Below, one piece after another: positions 32,438 to 43,042 of a DNA stretch of 64,000 bases (its first letter is position 1; every line of letters starts with the position of its first letter). The position numbers were made by a program, and so were the translations under genes. This DNA comes from Cercophora sp. LCS_1 (taxonomy: Eukaryota > Ascomycota > Sordariomycetes > Sordariales > Lasiosphaeriaceae), in assembly GCA_036250225.1 (NCBI GenBank), contig JAPZLL010000006.1:868001-932000 (forward strand), written 5' to 3'. The notes under the pieces were generated by a model. It saw only the letters and a list, made by a program, of their open reading frames with translations. It searched no databases and was not told the DNA's origin.

Positions 32438-32442
32438 TTTTT
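32438..32442 (+). terminator. Pol III terminator (T5)
   Basis: The first run of at least four T residues downstream of either tRNA. It would terminate the tRNA-Asp transcript and possibly a shared tRNA-Glu/tRNA-Asp transcript. Confidence 0.6.
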
Positions 32443-33102
32443 GCCTGCATCGCCAGTTTGGGATGGCGACGCGAGCGATTTTTTGTCTGTAGCAGGCATG
32501 TTGCCTTATATGTATTCAAGATTGGTGGTGGGCCGTGTGGCTTCGATGGGAACAACAGGACTCGTCCTGTGATGTGATGCAGCTTCGCAAAGAGGGCGAT
32601 TGGGCTCCAGCACCGAGTTCCCCTTCGCGGCTCAGCTCGGCGACCCGTCGTGAAGACTTTGCACATCTCGGATTCAGTGCTATCCTCGGACACGAAAACT
32701 TGTTGGTCGCAATGCCGAGGGAGCATAATCAACTGCCGCAGTTACACTGAGAGAAAATCCAACATCAACAGCCGGGTCGTCCAACCGGAACACCACGGGT
32801 GAAGTCCGCTTCGGTAACCTTGGCGCGGTTCCTGCGGGGTTCTTGCCGCTCTCTCCAAGGCGGCCTGTTCCGCCCTGCAGCGTTTTGCATGCCTCCAGAA
32901 GTACCACACCTGTACCAAGAAAAAACGCTGAATATGTCCCGGTGATCGGTCTCTGAGCTCAGCGGTGGGTGCGTTATTGAGCGGGGACACAGTTCGCTGC
33001 AATGACCTTGTGCCTTTTAGCCTGCTTGTGAAATGCGTATTTGTAGAAGACCCCAATGCTCACGTTGTATATGTTCGAGAAAACTTGACAACGGGTTGCA
33101 TC
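32443..33102. other. intergenic, promoter of the GMC oxidoreductase
   Basis: No supported gene. Confidence 0.4.
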
Positions 33103-35169
33103 ATGAAGCCCTTTTTTTTTCTCGCCCTGGCTGTGAGTTTGGTGCACGCCGTCCATCACTTCAACGTCAAACGCCATACAAACGAGCTGAGCACCAGCTA
33201 TGACTTCGTCATTGTTGGCGGTGGCACATGTGGCCTTACGCTCGCAGACCGCTTGACTGAGCACTTCCCCCAAAGTAAGTGGCGCCTTTTCTTTCGAGCC
33301 TCAACTAAAAGATCCCAGAGCAGATTCTTGTTGTTGAGTATGGCGACTTGGAGACAGCCCGTGGGCGATTTGACCCCCCGAACAACATCTGGGGCTCGTC
33401 CGGTGGGCTCAATAGTAGTTGGACCATAAACTCCACCCCAAGTCCAGCTTTGAATAACAACACCGCGCTCGTCATCGCTGCGAAGGTCGTCGGAGGCGGG
33501 ACGGTCGTCAACGCTGCATTCTTCGATCGTGGATCTCGCTTCGACTACGACGCCTGGGATCAATTGCAGGGCGATGTAAAAACAGAAAGCTGGAATTGGG
33601 AAGCGATATACCCATGGTTCAAGAAGAGCGTCACCTTTACCCCACCACCGCCGGAGGTCGTGAGCAAAATCGGGTATACCTGGGATATGGCGGCATTTGG
33701 CAACACCACGCCCATCCATGCGAGTTTTCCAGCCTTTCAGTTCGCAGACCACCAGGTCCGGAGAGATGCGTGGATCGACATGGGTATCCAGGAAACCAGA
33801 GAGTGCGCAGACGGGACCAAGGAAGGGTTGTGTTGGATTCCGAACTCACAACACCCGGTGACGGCGATACGGTCACACTCCGGGCTCGGCCATTACCTCG
33901 ACGTGAGGGATAAACGGCCGAACTACCATCTGCTTCTCAAGCATCAGGTTGTCAGAGTGATATACCGTAGTAATGATCTCAGGTCCGGGCCGCCAATTGT
34001 TGAGCTTCGATCGACAGAAAGTAAGGACCTGTTCAACATATCAGCAACAAAAGAAGTCATTCTCTCCGCAGGGGCTTTCAACTCACCGGCCATCCTCCAA
34101 AGGAGTGGCATAGGGCCTGCGCCTTTCCTGAAAAAAGCTGGTATACCGGTTCTGCTCGATCTTCCGGGCGTCGGTTCCAACTTGCATGATCACTCTGGCC
34201 CATCCGTCGATTTCAAGTGTAAGCCCTCCCAGCACCCACTTTATCAAGCTGATCGAGACAGACATCCCCGAGCCCGTTTGGACTTCTCCGATGCCTAGCG
34301 ATATGCTCAACGAGACCTTCGAGGCCATTGCAGCTGCGGCTTTTAGGGCCGTCCCTGCCACAGGGCCCTACACCCTCGCAGCCTCCAACAGCGCCGCTTG
34401 GATTTCGCTTCCGAACACGACGGCCGACTCTGCCGCGATCATCTCCAAAATCTGGGCCCTCGCAACCAGCAAGACGAAGTCTACCGACTCTCTTTTCCTG
34501 CCGCCTGAGTACGAGGATGATCCGACCCTTCTTGCGGGTTACCAGGCGCAACTCCATGCCCTTGCCAACCTTTTGTCGAATCCGCATGCCCCAAATCTCG
34601 AAAGCCCCCATGACAGTGGTACCCGGGTACAGGCATGTCTGCTCCATCCGCTCAGCCGTGGCACCGTAAGGCTCAACTTGACGAATTCTCTGGACTTTCC
34701 CGTCTTAGATTACCGCTCCGCATCGAACCCGATCGATATCGACATGCACGTTGCCAACGTCCGCTATGTGAGGAAGAAAGTGCAAAGCGGCCCCCTCAAG
34801 AAGCTAGGCGCGGTTGAAACGGCGCCGGGCTTGGGGGTTCAGAGCGACGAAGAGCTGGTTGAGTATGTCAAGAACAGGACGACGCAGTCATTCATGCACC
34901 CGACGGGGACATCCGCCATGCTCCCACTAGACAAAGGCGGAGTTGTTGACACGAAACTGAAGGTGTACGGGGCAGCGGGACTCAGAGTCGTGGACGCAGG
35001 TGTGTTTCCAATTCTGATCAGCGCACACTTGAGCGCCACAGCATACGCTTTTGCAGAAAAGGTAAGTTGACTTGATTCGATGCTGTCTTGGTGATGCTGA
35101 CGGCTGTAGGCCGCGGACTTAATTATACGAGAGTGGGACAGCCAAGTTCAGGCCCCGGGGGTCTCCTGA
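33103..35169 (+). CDS. secreted GMC oxidoreductase (aryl-alcohol/choline oxidase type)
   Basis: Four exons (33103-33274, 33319-34218, 34262-35061, 35110-35169) join to 643 residues, a normal length for the family; introns are 44, 43 and 48 bases. A signal peptide (MKPFFFLALAVSLVHAVHH) precedes the FAD-binding dinucleotide motif DFVIVGGGTCGLTLADRL and the FAD ribose acidic residue in ILVVEYGD. Further GMC marks: VVGGGTVVNAAFFDRG, EVILSAGAFNSPAILQRSGI (second GMC signature), and SFMHPTGTSAM with the catalytic His, ending in DAGVFPILISAHLSATAYAFAEK and AADLI. Such enzymes oxidise alcohols or sugars with FAD and make hydrogen peroxide or pass electrons to quinones; the substrate is not predictable here. 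Confidence 0.9.
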
Positions 35170-35523
35170 ATCGTTTGCCCCGCTTATCGCCGAGCAGCTC
35201 ATAGCGGGGAGGGCTGAAACATTGGGGCAAGAAGCGCACATAGGTTGGTAGATGTTTCGCTCGCCAAACAAAATTTTCTGCAGACATATCGAGTCGTGGC
35301 TCGCCCGGGCGTCAGACTTATCTGGCCGCCTGAGTCAAGATAGCCTATGTGTTGCAAAGCTGTCAAAAGTTTTCCAGAGCCCCTTCTCTCTTTCCTAGCC
35401 TCCATTTTTGAAGAAACTATCTGGAATACGTTGTTGGGGTTTGCGGAACCCGTGTCCTTGGCCAGCGATTGGATCCCACACGTTGCGGCCCATCGCTTCT
35501 AGCTTGCCACGTTCCACGTTAAC
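35170..35523. other. convergent 3' region
   Basis: Between the GMC gene and the acetyltransferase-like gene. No gene seen. Confidence 0.4.
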
Positions 35524-36267
35524 TCAGGGGGAGGCTGACTGGTTGGGAAACCGTTTTGCTGTCATCTCCGTGGCTGAAATGACGCGAGGGTCGGTTGGCC
35601 CAGGAACCTGAGCTCCCGGAGGCCACGTTCTTCCATCTGGGAGCGAGCAGATCATCTGCACGTCGTTGGCGGCGGGATCACACCTCAGGAGGGTCTCGTT
35701 GTACCCTGTGGCCTTAAAGCCTAAGCGTTTGAACGTTCTATTTCCGGCAGGTGTTGCGGTGAGAGCTAAAAACTTAGCCTCGAAAAAATGGCTCTCTCCG
35801 ATCTCCGTACCTGACAATCCCACCAGCGTCCACTTGCGCTTGGCGCGATCAAGTACCTCTCCTACTGCCAGGGTAGAGAACCGGGCCTCGGGAGCATAGG
35901 AGCCATCAGGCGTTGAAAGTCGCTCGATATGGAAGATGTGCAATCCCACTTCCACCCCCTGGCTCTCTTGTTGTGGAAACATGGTGTCTGGGTCGAGGTC
36001 CGTCTCGTGGATTGCCCCTGTGATCAAATCCTCCCAAAAATGGCGCAGGATCGGAAGTGCGATGATAACACCAAAAGTGATGTCCTCAGCGACTCCTTGG
36101 CGTCGAAAACAGATTGACAGTTCGGGGGAGGTGGTGACCCAGCTTTGCAACCGCGAAAATTGGAGCGGGGCAGGGTACATTTCCTGGTCCGAGGCATAGA
36201 TTGCTTGAATCGTCTCATCATCGATCTGCGTGAGCAAAAACTCTGGAGATTTTGTTTCCAGCTCCAT
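35524..36267 (-). CDS. GNAT-like N-acetyltransferase domain protein
   Basis: Single-exon protein of 247 residues from ATG 36267 (MELETKSPEFLLTQID). The layout fits a GNAT fold: an N-terminal strand-helix region with QEMYPAPLQFSRLQSWV, a central strand FGVIIALPILRHFWEDLITG, then a partner block VEVGLHIFHIERL and a C-terminal FFEAKFLALTATPAGNRTFKRLGFKATGYNETLLR, where NRTFKRLGFKATG resembles the last helix-strand of acetyltransferases. The usual acetyl-CoA loop (R/Q-x-x-G-x-G/A) is not clear, so assignment is moderate. No neighbour gives a functional hint. Confidence 0.55.
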   Translation of the reverse strand: MELETKSPEFLLTQIDDETIQAIYASDQEMYPAPLQFSRLQSWVTTSPELSICFRRQGVAEDITFGVIIALPILRHFWEDLITGAIHETDLDPDTMFPQQESQGVEVGLHIFHIERLSTPDGSYAPEARFSTLAVGEVLDRAKRKWTLVGLSGTEIGESHFFEAKFLALTATPAGNRTFKRLGFKATGYNETLLRCDPAANDVQMICSLPDGRTWPPGAQVPGPTDPRVISATEMTAKRFPNQSASP

Positions 36268-36771
36268 CGTTGGGGGTTCAGCGCCGAGTTTGTTGTGAGG
36301 TCAAAAGCCAAGCATCGTCAGAAGTGCGCTGCGGGCCCAGGCCCACCGTGAATGCTGTACAAGAAATGCTTCGACGACCAAAAAAAAAAGGTCCGCACAC
36401 TGAATCCCGCTGATGCCGCTTCTAATGGCTCTGACGGAAATCGCAAAGAGTGGGTTGTTTTCCTTGTGATAATCGAAAATAAGATGCCAGCTTGTACGTG
36501 CTCGTTGTTTTTTTTTTTTTTTTTTTTTGGAATTATTTGCTTCGGACAGTCTAGCAGTAGCTGGATTAATTCCAAGGTTAACTTGACAACCAACGAGGAC
36601 TCATGTGAAATCAAAGCTTCCGAGCTTCATCAATGTAGATAAAGTGTGGCGCTCAACCGTGTGGTGACAGGCGTCTATCCGGGCAGGAACCGCGAAGGTG
36701 CCCGCGGCTGCGTTGGGGCTATTTGTAATAGAATCCGGACATCTATTTTCAACGAACCAGAACATTTCCCG
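36268..36771. other. intergenic with a 21-base poly-T tract
   Basis: A run of 21 T lies at 36508-36528 (poly-A on the minus strand). No gene seen. Confidence 0.6.
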
Positions 36772-36882
36772 GCCTGGATGGCGCAGCGGTAATCCGCTGT
36801 CGCCCTATGATGGGCCCGGGTCTGTCCTGGGTCCGTAGACCTCCTGACTGGAGGCACTGGGTTCGACTCTCAGAGTTGCATT
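36772..36882 (+). other. tRNA-derived element, SINE-like or decayed tRNA
   Basis: Box A-like tggcgcagcggtaatccgc (from 36779) and box B-like gggttcgactct (from 36859) are about 80 bases apart. The T-stem CTGGG/CTCAG pairs around ttcgact, but the ends do not form an acceptor stem and the middle is too long and cannot be folded as a normal tRNA arm. This is what tRNA-derived SINE heads or eroded tRNA genes look like. A TTTT follows at about 36896-36899. Confidence 0.45.
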
Positions 36883-38741
36883 AAGAATGAGCCCACTTTT
36901 CGAACTTAAACATCATACAATATGGGTTTATGTAACCGCCGACCTTCTTCCCTTCGGGGAGTTGAGGCTCGGCGGCTAGATTTTTGCCTTTTTCCCCATC
37001 AAAAACCATGTTCTTTGAAACTGCATTGTGTACTGCGGACCGCTATCTTGTGGCGTTTGAACAGGAGCACACAACCTTTTGTTTTAAGGGTGGCTCCGTT
37101 GAGACGGCACAAGTCAAGCATAAACATTCCGGGGCGGTTAGTTCAACTCTAATTGGTTCAATGACGACGGGGTCTCCAAGTTGGAAGATCAAGAGTGTGT
37201 CTTGAAGCACCGGGGATGATGTGGATCGGGTGTTCAAGGCGAAGTTGTGAGAGTGGAAGTTGTGACCGTTGCCTTCATCCGGAAGGGCGAGATATCTCCG
37301 GGCCTTACCTCATTGCAGCTAGCATTACAAATATATGTCCTGTCATGACGATTCCCAACTGCTTCTCCTCTCCCTCCGTTTCGTATGGTAATGGATGCGT
37401 TTGTCTGTGTCATCGGAAAACGAGATATCTCCGACGAGGGAGCTTGGCGAATGAGCTCGACGCTTCGGCGGGGCAAGTGGTAGTGGAGCTGTTGGCGGCA
37501 TGTTCCCGTCGGGTCGACATGTTCCCCATCAACCAGGAAGCTCGCTGAGGAACATGAACCTCGAGGAACGCGGGAGAATCTGCCGTGCAGTCTCATCAGT
37601 CGTATCGGGTGAACATATGGAGGATGGTCCGATCGGTTCGTGATCCTGGCAAGTCCTTGACAAAATAAACGACACACAGAAAAGTCGAAGGGATATTCAT
37701 CCATTGGAAAGGAGTGAATCCAAGATTCCAATGCATCACTCAATATTTCAATGACTAAAACTTTATTGAAAAGGCTTTGGGCTTTTTCGCTGGCGCCTAC
37801 AGGGATTTTTAACACCTGTCCGGGCCGCTTGAAGGGGCATCATCTGGATTCAGTGTGCCGATTATTTTGTCACCAACTTGCCTGGGTGTCGTCAATGGCT
37901 GATGCTGCAGCCCTTCTCAAACGGCCTGCGCAACAGTCCCTGGTCCTCAAGTCCCTGATCAGCAAATGATCGCCGCCAGTGTTCGCCGAAAGGCGGGGTG
38001 GCGGGGTAGCAGGGGTCCACAGCGGTACCCCGCTTTGGGCTTGGCCTTGCCGCGACGTCACGGGGAATCGCGTCGCTCCTCAATCTCGCCATCGACTTCG
38101 GCCGCCTCCTTGTCTTTGGGTTTGGCCCCGAAGGTCGCCTCGCATTGTTGGGTGTGCATGTGTGCCCGCGTGGGGAGGCATTTGCGCAATCGCAGGTCTT
38201 GATCAAGTAATCGGTATGGGAAGAACTCTCTCACTCGGGGACCAGCCCATGGCATGATCGAGATCGGCATGGAAGCCGCCAAGCTCCGTCGAAGCATGCC
38301 ATTCCAAACGCTTCCACAGACGCAAGGCGGCGGATTGGAATCGGCAGCGCTTTCATTGGATTGGCCACCACCCCACCCGCGTCTGCCCGAATCTCCGAGA
38401 AGCAGTGGCGTATCACGGCTACCCGATCCCCCGCCCAGTGACTGCGTGGCGGCATGTACCTGGGGATACGGCCACCTCGGGGTACACGCACGGCAACGCA
38501 AACTTCTGTGGTCCCAACGTAGACGTGTTAGGGAGGTGAATAATGCGGGGTTCCATGGCGCGATACCTCGGACGGAGGCGGCCAGCGGATAAGAAGGTGC
38601 AGTGGGGTAATCTCAAGCTGTTGCTGCCCTCTTTCTCCTTTTCTTTTTTACAACCACAGCTTTCGCGTTCGTGGGACAATTGCCTTTGTCCTTTCTGATT
38701 TCATTTCTTACGGAAAAGTCAACGCTGCGCGTCAAGTAACC
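36883..38741. other. long promoter/intergenic region before KatG
   Basis: Almost 1.9 kb without a supportable gene. A minus-strand open frame at 37234-37815 lacks domain character. The last 200 bases are the likely KatG promoter and leader. Confidence 0.45.
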
Positions 38742-41006
38742 ATGGGTGAATGCCCGGTCAAGCACTCCAACGTTGGTGGTGGTGGCACCAAGAACGAGGA
38801 CTGGTGGCCCAGCCAGCTCAGGCTCAACATCCTCCGTCAGCACACCAGCGCGACAAACCCCTACGATAAGGACTTCGACTACGCCGCTGCCTTCAAGTCG
38901 CTCGACTACGATGCCCTCAAGAAGGACCTGACGGCCCTGATGACCGACTCCCAGGAGTGGTGGCCAGCGGACTTTGGCCACTACGGCGGTCTCTTCATCC
39001 GTATGGCCTGGCACAGCGCCGGTACCTACCGCGTCTTCGACGGCCGTGGTGGTGGCGGCCAGGGCCAGCAGCGCTTTGCTCCCCTCAACAGCTGGCCCGA
39101 CAACGTCAGTCTTGACAAGGCGCGCCGCCTCCTCTGGCCCATCAAGCAGAAGTACGGCGACAAGATCTCGTGGGCCGATCTCCTCCTCCTGACCGGCAAC
39201 GTCGCCCTCGAGTCCATGGGCTTCAAGACATTCGGCTTCGCTGGTGGCCGTCCCGACACCTGGGAGGCCGATGAGGCTGCCTACTGGGGTGGTGAGCAGA
39301 CGTGGTTGGGCAACGATGTCCGCTACGCCAGCGGAAACCCCGGCATCGCCGGCCACGGTGTCCTCGACGGTGACGAGCATAAGAAGGGCCACAAGGATAT
39401 CCACAACCGCGAGCTGGAATCGCCATTGGCTGCCGTCCACATGGGTCTAATCTACGTCAATCCCGAGGGCCCCGATGGCATTCCCGACCCCGCCGCCTCG
39501 GCCAAGGACATCCGCACCACCTTTGGCCGCATGGCCATGACCGACGAGGAGACAGTTGCTCTGATTGCCGGCGGTCACACCTTTGGCAAGACCCACGGTG
39601 CTGCGTCTGCCGACAACGTCGGCAAGGAGCCCGAGGCCGCTCCTATCGAGGCCCAGGGCTTCGGCTGGGAGAACAAGTACGGCAGCGGCAAGGGCCCTGA
39701 CACCATCACATCCGGTCTTGAGGTCACCTGGACCAAGACTCCCACCAAGTGGAGCAACAACTACCTTGAGTACCTCTTCAAGTACGACTGGGAGCTTACT
39801 AAGAGCCCTGCTGGCGCCAACCAGTGGGTTGCCAAGGACGCTGACGCATTCATCCCCGATGCCTACGATGCCGAGAAGAAGCACAAGCCCACGATGCTCA
39901 CATCCGATCTTGCCCTTCGTTTCGACCCCACATACGAGAAGATTGCCCGCAGCTTCCTGGAGGACGAGGCCAAGTTCGCCGATGCTTTCGGCCGTGCGTG
40001 GTTTAAGCTCCTCCACCGTGACATGGGCCCCAGGTCTCGCTGGCTCGGTCCCGAGATTCCCAAGGAGGTCCTTCCGTGGGAGGATGCGGTGCCCCCGGCC
40101 GACCACCCTCTGATCGGCGAGAGTGACATCGCTGCTCTCAAGAAGGAGATCCTTGCCACCGGCGTTTCCCCATCCAAGTTCATCTCGACCGCTTGGGCGG
40201 CGGCATCTAGCTTCCGTGGCAGCGACAAGCGTGGTGGTGCCAACGGTGCTCGCATCCGTCTTGCTCCCCAGAAGGACTGGAAGGTCAACAACCCCCCTCA
40301 GCTCGCCGAGGTTCTGGCTGCGCTCGAGGGCGTGCAACAAAAGTTCAACTCTTCTGCCTCGGGCGGGAAGAAGGTTTCCCTGGCCGATTTGATCGTCCTA
40401 GCCGGTGTTGCCGCTCTCGAGCAGGCTGCTGGCGTCTCGGTCCCTTTCACTCCCGGCCGTACCGATGCTTCCCAAGAAGACACCGACACTGAATCATTCT
40501 CCCACCTCGAGCCCTACGCCGATGGCTTCCGCAACTACGGCAAGGGAACTGGCCGTGCCCGCACCGAGCAGTACCTCGTTGACAAAGCTCACCTCCTCAC
40601 ACTCACCGCCCCCGAGCTTACTGCTCTGGTTGGTGGTCTCCGCGTGCTTGGCACCAACTACGATGGCTCAAACCACGGTGTCTTCACCAAGACCCCAGGC
40701 AAGCTTACCAACGACTTCTTCACCAACCTCTTGGACGTCAACACGGCCTGGAAGTCCATCAGCGACGACCATGAGCTCTTTGAGGCCGTTGACCGCAAGA
40801 CCGGTGAGAAGAAGTGGACCGCCACCCGCGCGGACCTCATCTTTGGCTCTCACGCCGAGCTCCGTGCGTTGGCCGAGGTCTACGGCACATCGTCTGGCGA
40901 GGAGAAGCTCAAGAAGGACTTTGTGGCGGCATGGAACAAGGTGATGAACCTGGACCGATACGATGTCGGCCTTGGGTATGGCGCGGCTGCTACTCCTAAG
41001 CTCTAA
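38742..41006 (+). CDS. katG: catalase-peroxidase KatG (intracellular type)
   Basis: Uninterrupted 754-residue bifunctional haem catalase-peroxidase, full length for the fungal family. The N-terminal half has the active centre: Arg87, Trp90 and His91 in RMAWHSAGTYR; the Trp90-Tyr238-Met264 cross-link residues are all present (LIYVNPEGP, FGRMAMTDEE); proximal haem ligand His279 in IAGGHTFGKTHG. The C-terminal half is the degenerate duplicate, with LADLIVLAGVAALEQAAG and FTPGRTDASQ. No signal peptide, so it resembles cytosolic KatG1 (Neurospora cat-2) rather than secreted KatG2. It removes hydrogen peroxide. Codon use is strongly C-ending, suggesting high expression. Confidence 0.97.
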   Translation: MGECPVKHSNVGGGGTKNEDWWPSQLRLNILRQHTSATNPYDKDFDYAAAFKSLDYDALKKDLTALMTDSQEWWPADFGHYGGLFIRMAWHSAGTYRVFDGRGGGGQGQQRFAPLNSWPDNVSLDKARRLLWPIKQKYGDKISWADLLLLTGNVALESMGFKTFGFAGGRPDTWEADEAAYWGGEQTWLGNDVRYASGNPGIAGHGVLDGDEHKKGHKDIHNRELESPLAAVHMGLIYVNPEGPDGIPDPAASAKDIRTTFGRMAMTDEETVALIAGGHTFGKTHGAASADNVGKEPEAAPIEAQGFGWENKYGSGKGPDTITSGLEVTWTKTPTKWSNNYLEYLFKYDWELTKSPAGANQWVAKDADAFIPDAYDAEKKHKPTMLTSDLALRFDPTYEKIARSFLEDEAKFADAFGRAWFKLLHRDMGPRSRWLGPEIPKEVLPWEDAVPPADHPLIGESDIAALKKEILATGVSPSKFISTAWAAASSFRGSDKRGGANGARIRLAPQKDWKVNNPPQLAEVLAALEGVQQKFNSSASGGKKVSLADLIVLAGVAALEQAAGVSVPFTPGRTDASQEDTDTESFSHLEPYADGFRNYGKGTGRARTEQYLVDKAHLLTLTAPELTALVGGLRVLGTNYDGSNHGVFTKTPGKLTNDFFTNLLDVNTAWKSISDDHELFEAVDRKTGEKKWTATRADLIFGSHAELRALAEVYGTSSGEEKLKKDFVAAWNKVMNLDRYDVGLGYGAAATPKL

Positions 41007-41410
41007 GTAATGATGGGGCCGGCGTGACACCAGATAAGATCACCAGATAAGATATGACCTGATGATTAATTGAGTTATGGGCATATGAGATAGCTAGCAA
41101 TTGAGCTTGTTATAATCACGTTTTTTCCTGTGACATCGCCTCTGCGGCCTGAGCCGGTGCGTGGAGCATCATGAGCTCTGCTGGCGGGCCACCTGCCCTT
41201 GAAGGTTGACTTTTTTTTTAGTAGCCATAACAATGATAAATGATATTGCGTTGTGGCTTTGAAGCGGGAGTTTAACCCATCCACCAAGCCGCCACTGCAC
41301 CGATGCAACATCAAACATCGCGCCCTTCTAAACATACCAAACACCCAGACCGTTCCCTGCCTGGGCTTGCTTTCGTCTCCCCCTACACAAAAGAAAAAGC
41401 GGACGCCACC
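41007..41410. other. 3' flank of KatG
   Basis: An A/T-rich stretch after the stop with a T9 run near 41211-41219. No gene seen. Confidence 0.4.
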
Positions 41411-41996
41411 ATGATACGCATTTACTACTTCCTCGCTCTCCTCCCTCTCACCACCGCCCAGCCCGGAAGCTCCGGCAGCCCTCCAATCTGGGGTCTCTCC
41501 GCTCCAGACCGCAAACCAGCTCGCGAGCGCGGACTCGATAACAGCGTACGGGATGATGTACCCGCGCCCGAAAGAAGCGGGTATATAGGCGGTGCGTGGC
41601 TGGGAGTTGAGGCGCCAGGGGGGCATGTTTGCATCGGGGCAGGGGGTGGACCAATCATGGGAGGTTTGCAGGATGGTGTTTGCCGGGCCGGGTCTGGTGG
41701 GTGGGTGTGCCCTGTTCTTGGATGGAGGTTGTCAGAGGGAGTTGAGAAAATTATTGGAGGGGGGGGGGTTGGGAATACCACGGCGTGTCCGCCGCCGAGG
41801 GTGCAAATGTTGCCCGAGAGTTGCAGGACGAGGTGGGGAGATGGACCGGTTGGGATTTCGTCGGGTGGGTAATCTGATATATGCACATGTGAAGGAGAAG
41901 GGCCGACCAAAAGCAGGGCTTGAGACTGAGGGATTGCTTGGGGTTCTTCCGAAAGGTAGGTCATACTGCCTTTGTGAAACAGTAGCAGGGCTCTGA
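41411..41996 (+). CDS. candidate small secreted cysteine-containing protein
   Basis: ATG 41411 sits in a strong context (gccaccatga) and opens a signal peptide MIRIYYFLALLPLTTAQ. Exon 1 (41411-41864) and exon 2 (41917-41996) join through a 52-base intron (donor gtgggt, acceptor gcag) to 177 residues, length divisible by three. The mature part is Gly/Pro-rich with five cysteines in exon 1 (HVCIG, GVCRAG, WVCPV, TACPPP, ESCRT) and two in exon 2 (SYCLCE). No family recognised. A competing open frame runs on the minus strand, and high GC makes such frames common, so this needs transcript support. Confidence 0.4.
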
Positions 41997-42487
41997 AGCA
42001 GGGGTTATTATGGAAGGACTGGAAGCCGAGAGGGAGTGGGCGAGACAGGGAAATTCGATTTTATGAAGTTCTCGGATGGGGTGGATCTACACCAGCCGGG
42101 GAATTTGACTGCTTACCGAGCGTTGCTGAGGGTGTTTGTGATCGGGCATATTTGGGGATATGGGATGGGAGTCGAGGAAAAACCGAAAGTTGAGGCTGAG
42201 GTGGTGTGCCTGGAGGCGGTTGAGGGCGATGGTGGTGAGCCTGACGGCGGAGTCAACAGAGATGTAGCGGGCGAGGGAGAGAACGGAAGAAAAGGGGCGA
42301 AAATTCGACGGGGAACGAGGCGAACCATGGCGCCATCTTGAGGCTCCCTGGCCTGGCAACTCTGGCGCCAATCACGGCCATCATGACGTTTTACTTGTCA
42401 TGATCTGAAAACCATCATCGCCAATATTTTCACGCAAACCGCTTGCCATCACTTAGCTTACGAAAACGATTTTGGAAACACTTGGGA
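41997..42487. other. intergenic
   Basis: No supported gene. The missing C-terminal part of the M61-like gene would lie here on the minus strand but was not found. Confidence 0.4.
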
Positions 42488-43042
42488 TTATCTCTGCCAA
42501 CCAACTGCAAACACTACTTCATCTACCACCCGACTGGGTCTCCCAATGATCCTGACCTCCCCGTCGCCAAGTGAACAAATCCCTTTGGCACCTTCGGGCA
42601 GCCCATCCCATCGGATTGTAAAGTCCCACTCTTCGTTCACTGCCGGGCGTGGAATGAAGCTATCTCCTCTTCCTACTAGGCCCTTGTTGTCTCGTCGTAG
42701 GCCATGTCCCTCGGCCAGTTCAGCCAGCGGCAAAGCGGTGAAGCTGATCGAAACATCACCGACCGGGCGCCGGCTGGTTGACCAAAATCGATGGGTATCG
42801 GACGTGTAAGTCGTCAGAGGAAGAGTACCAAGGGAATCAAACGCGGGGAGGGTTGTGTAGTTGACGGTTTGCGAGTTGATGCCGTGGGTCAGCATCGGAT
42901 CGAGGTAAGGGGTCCCGGTGAGCGTCAGTGTGATGTTGAGGCCGGTGATGATTGTCGTGGTGGTGGGTATTATCGGGGTGAGGGAGATCAGAAGTCGTGG
43001 GAGGGGCGGTGTTGCAAGCGCGAGGAGGAAGCTGAGAACCAT
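42488..43042 (-). CDS. truncated M61-like protein (N-terminal domain only)
   Basis: A 184-residue protein from ATG 43042 with a hydrophobic leader (MVLSFLLALATPPLPRLLIS). It matches the N-terminal beta-rich region of fungal proteins annotated as M61-type peptidases: LNITLTLTGTPYLDP, HRFWSTSRRPVGDVSISFTA, FIPRPAVNEEWDFTIRWDGL, SLGDGEVRIIG and a final VVFAVG. In the family this is followed by a long catalytic domain with a zinc motif; here the frame stops four codons later (WQR, stop) and no continuation was seen in any frame downstream. It may be a truncated gene or a stand-alone secreted beta domain. Confidence 0.55.
   Translation of the reverse strand: MVLSFLLALATPPLPRLLISLTPIIPTTTTIITGLNITLTLTGTPYLDPMLTHGINSQTVNYTTLPAFDSLGTLPLTTYTSDTHRFWSTSRRPVGDVSISFTALPLAELAEGHGLRRDNKGLVGRGDSFIPRPAVNEEWDFTIRWDGLPEGAKGICSLGDGEVRIIGRPSRVVDEVVFAVGWQR

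Noticed and set aside
37234..37815. 193-codon minus-strand open frame
   Set aside because: No signal, domain or neighbour support; competing frames on the other strand are equally good.
39447..40340. Long minus-strand frame opposite KatG
   Set aside because: Antisense shadow caused by strong C-ending codon use in KatG.
41425..41964. 179-codon minus-strand frame opposite the candidate secreted gene
   Set aside because: Pro/Ser-rich low complexity with no signal peptide; the plus-strand reading has a leader and a usable intron, though neither is proven.
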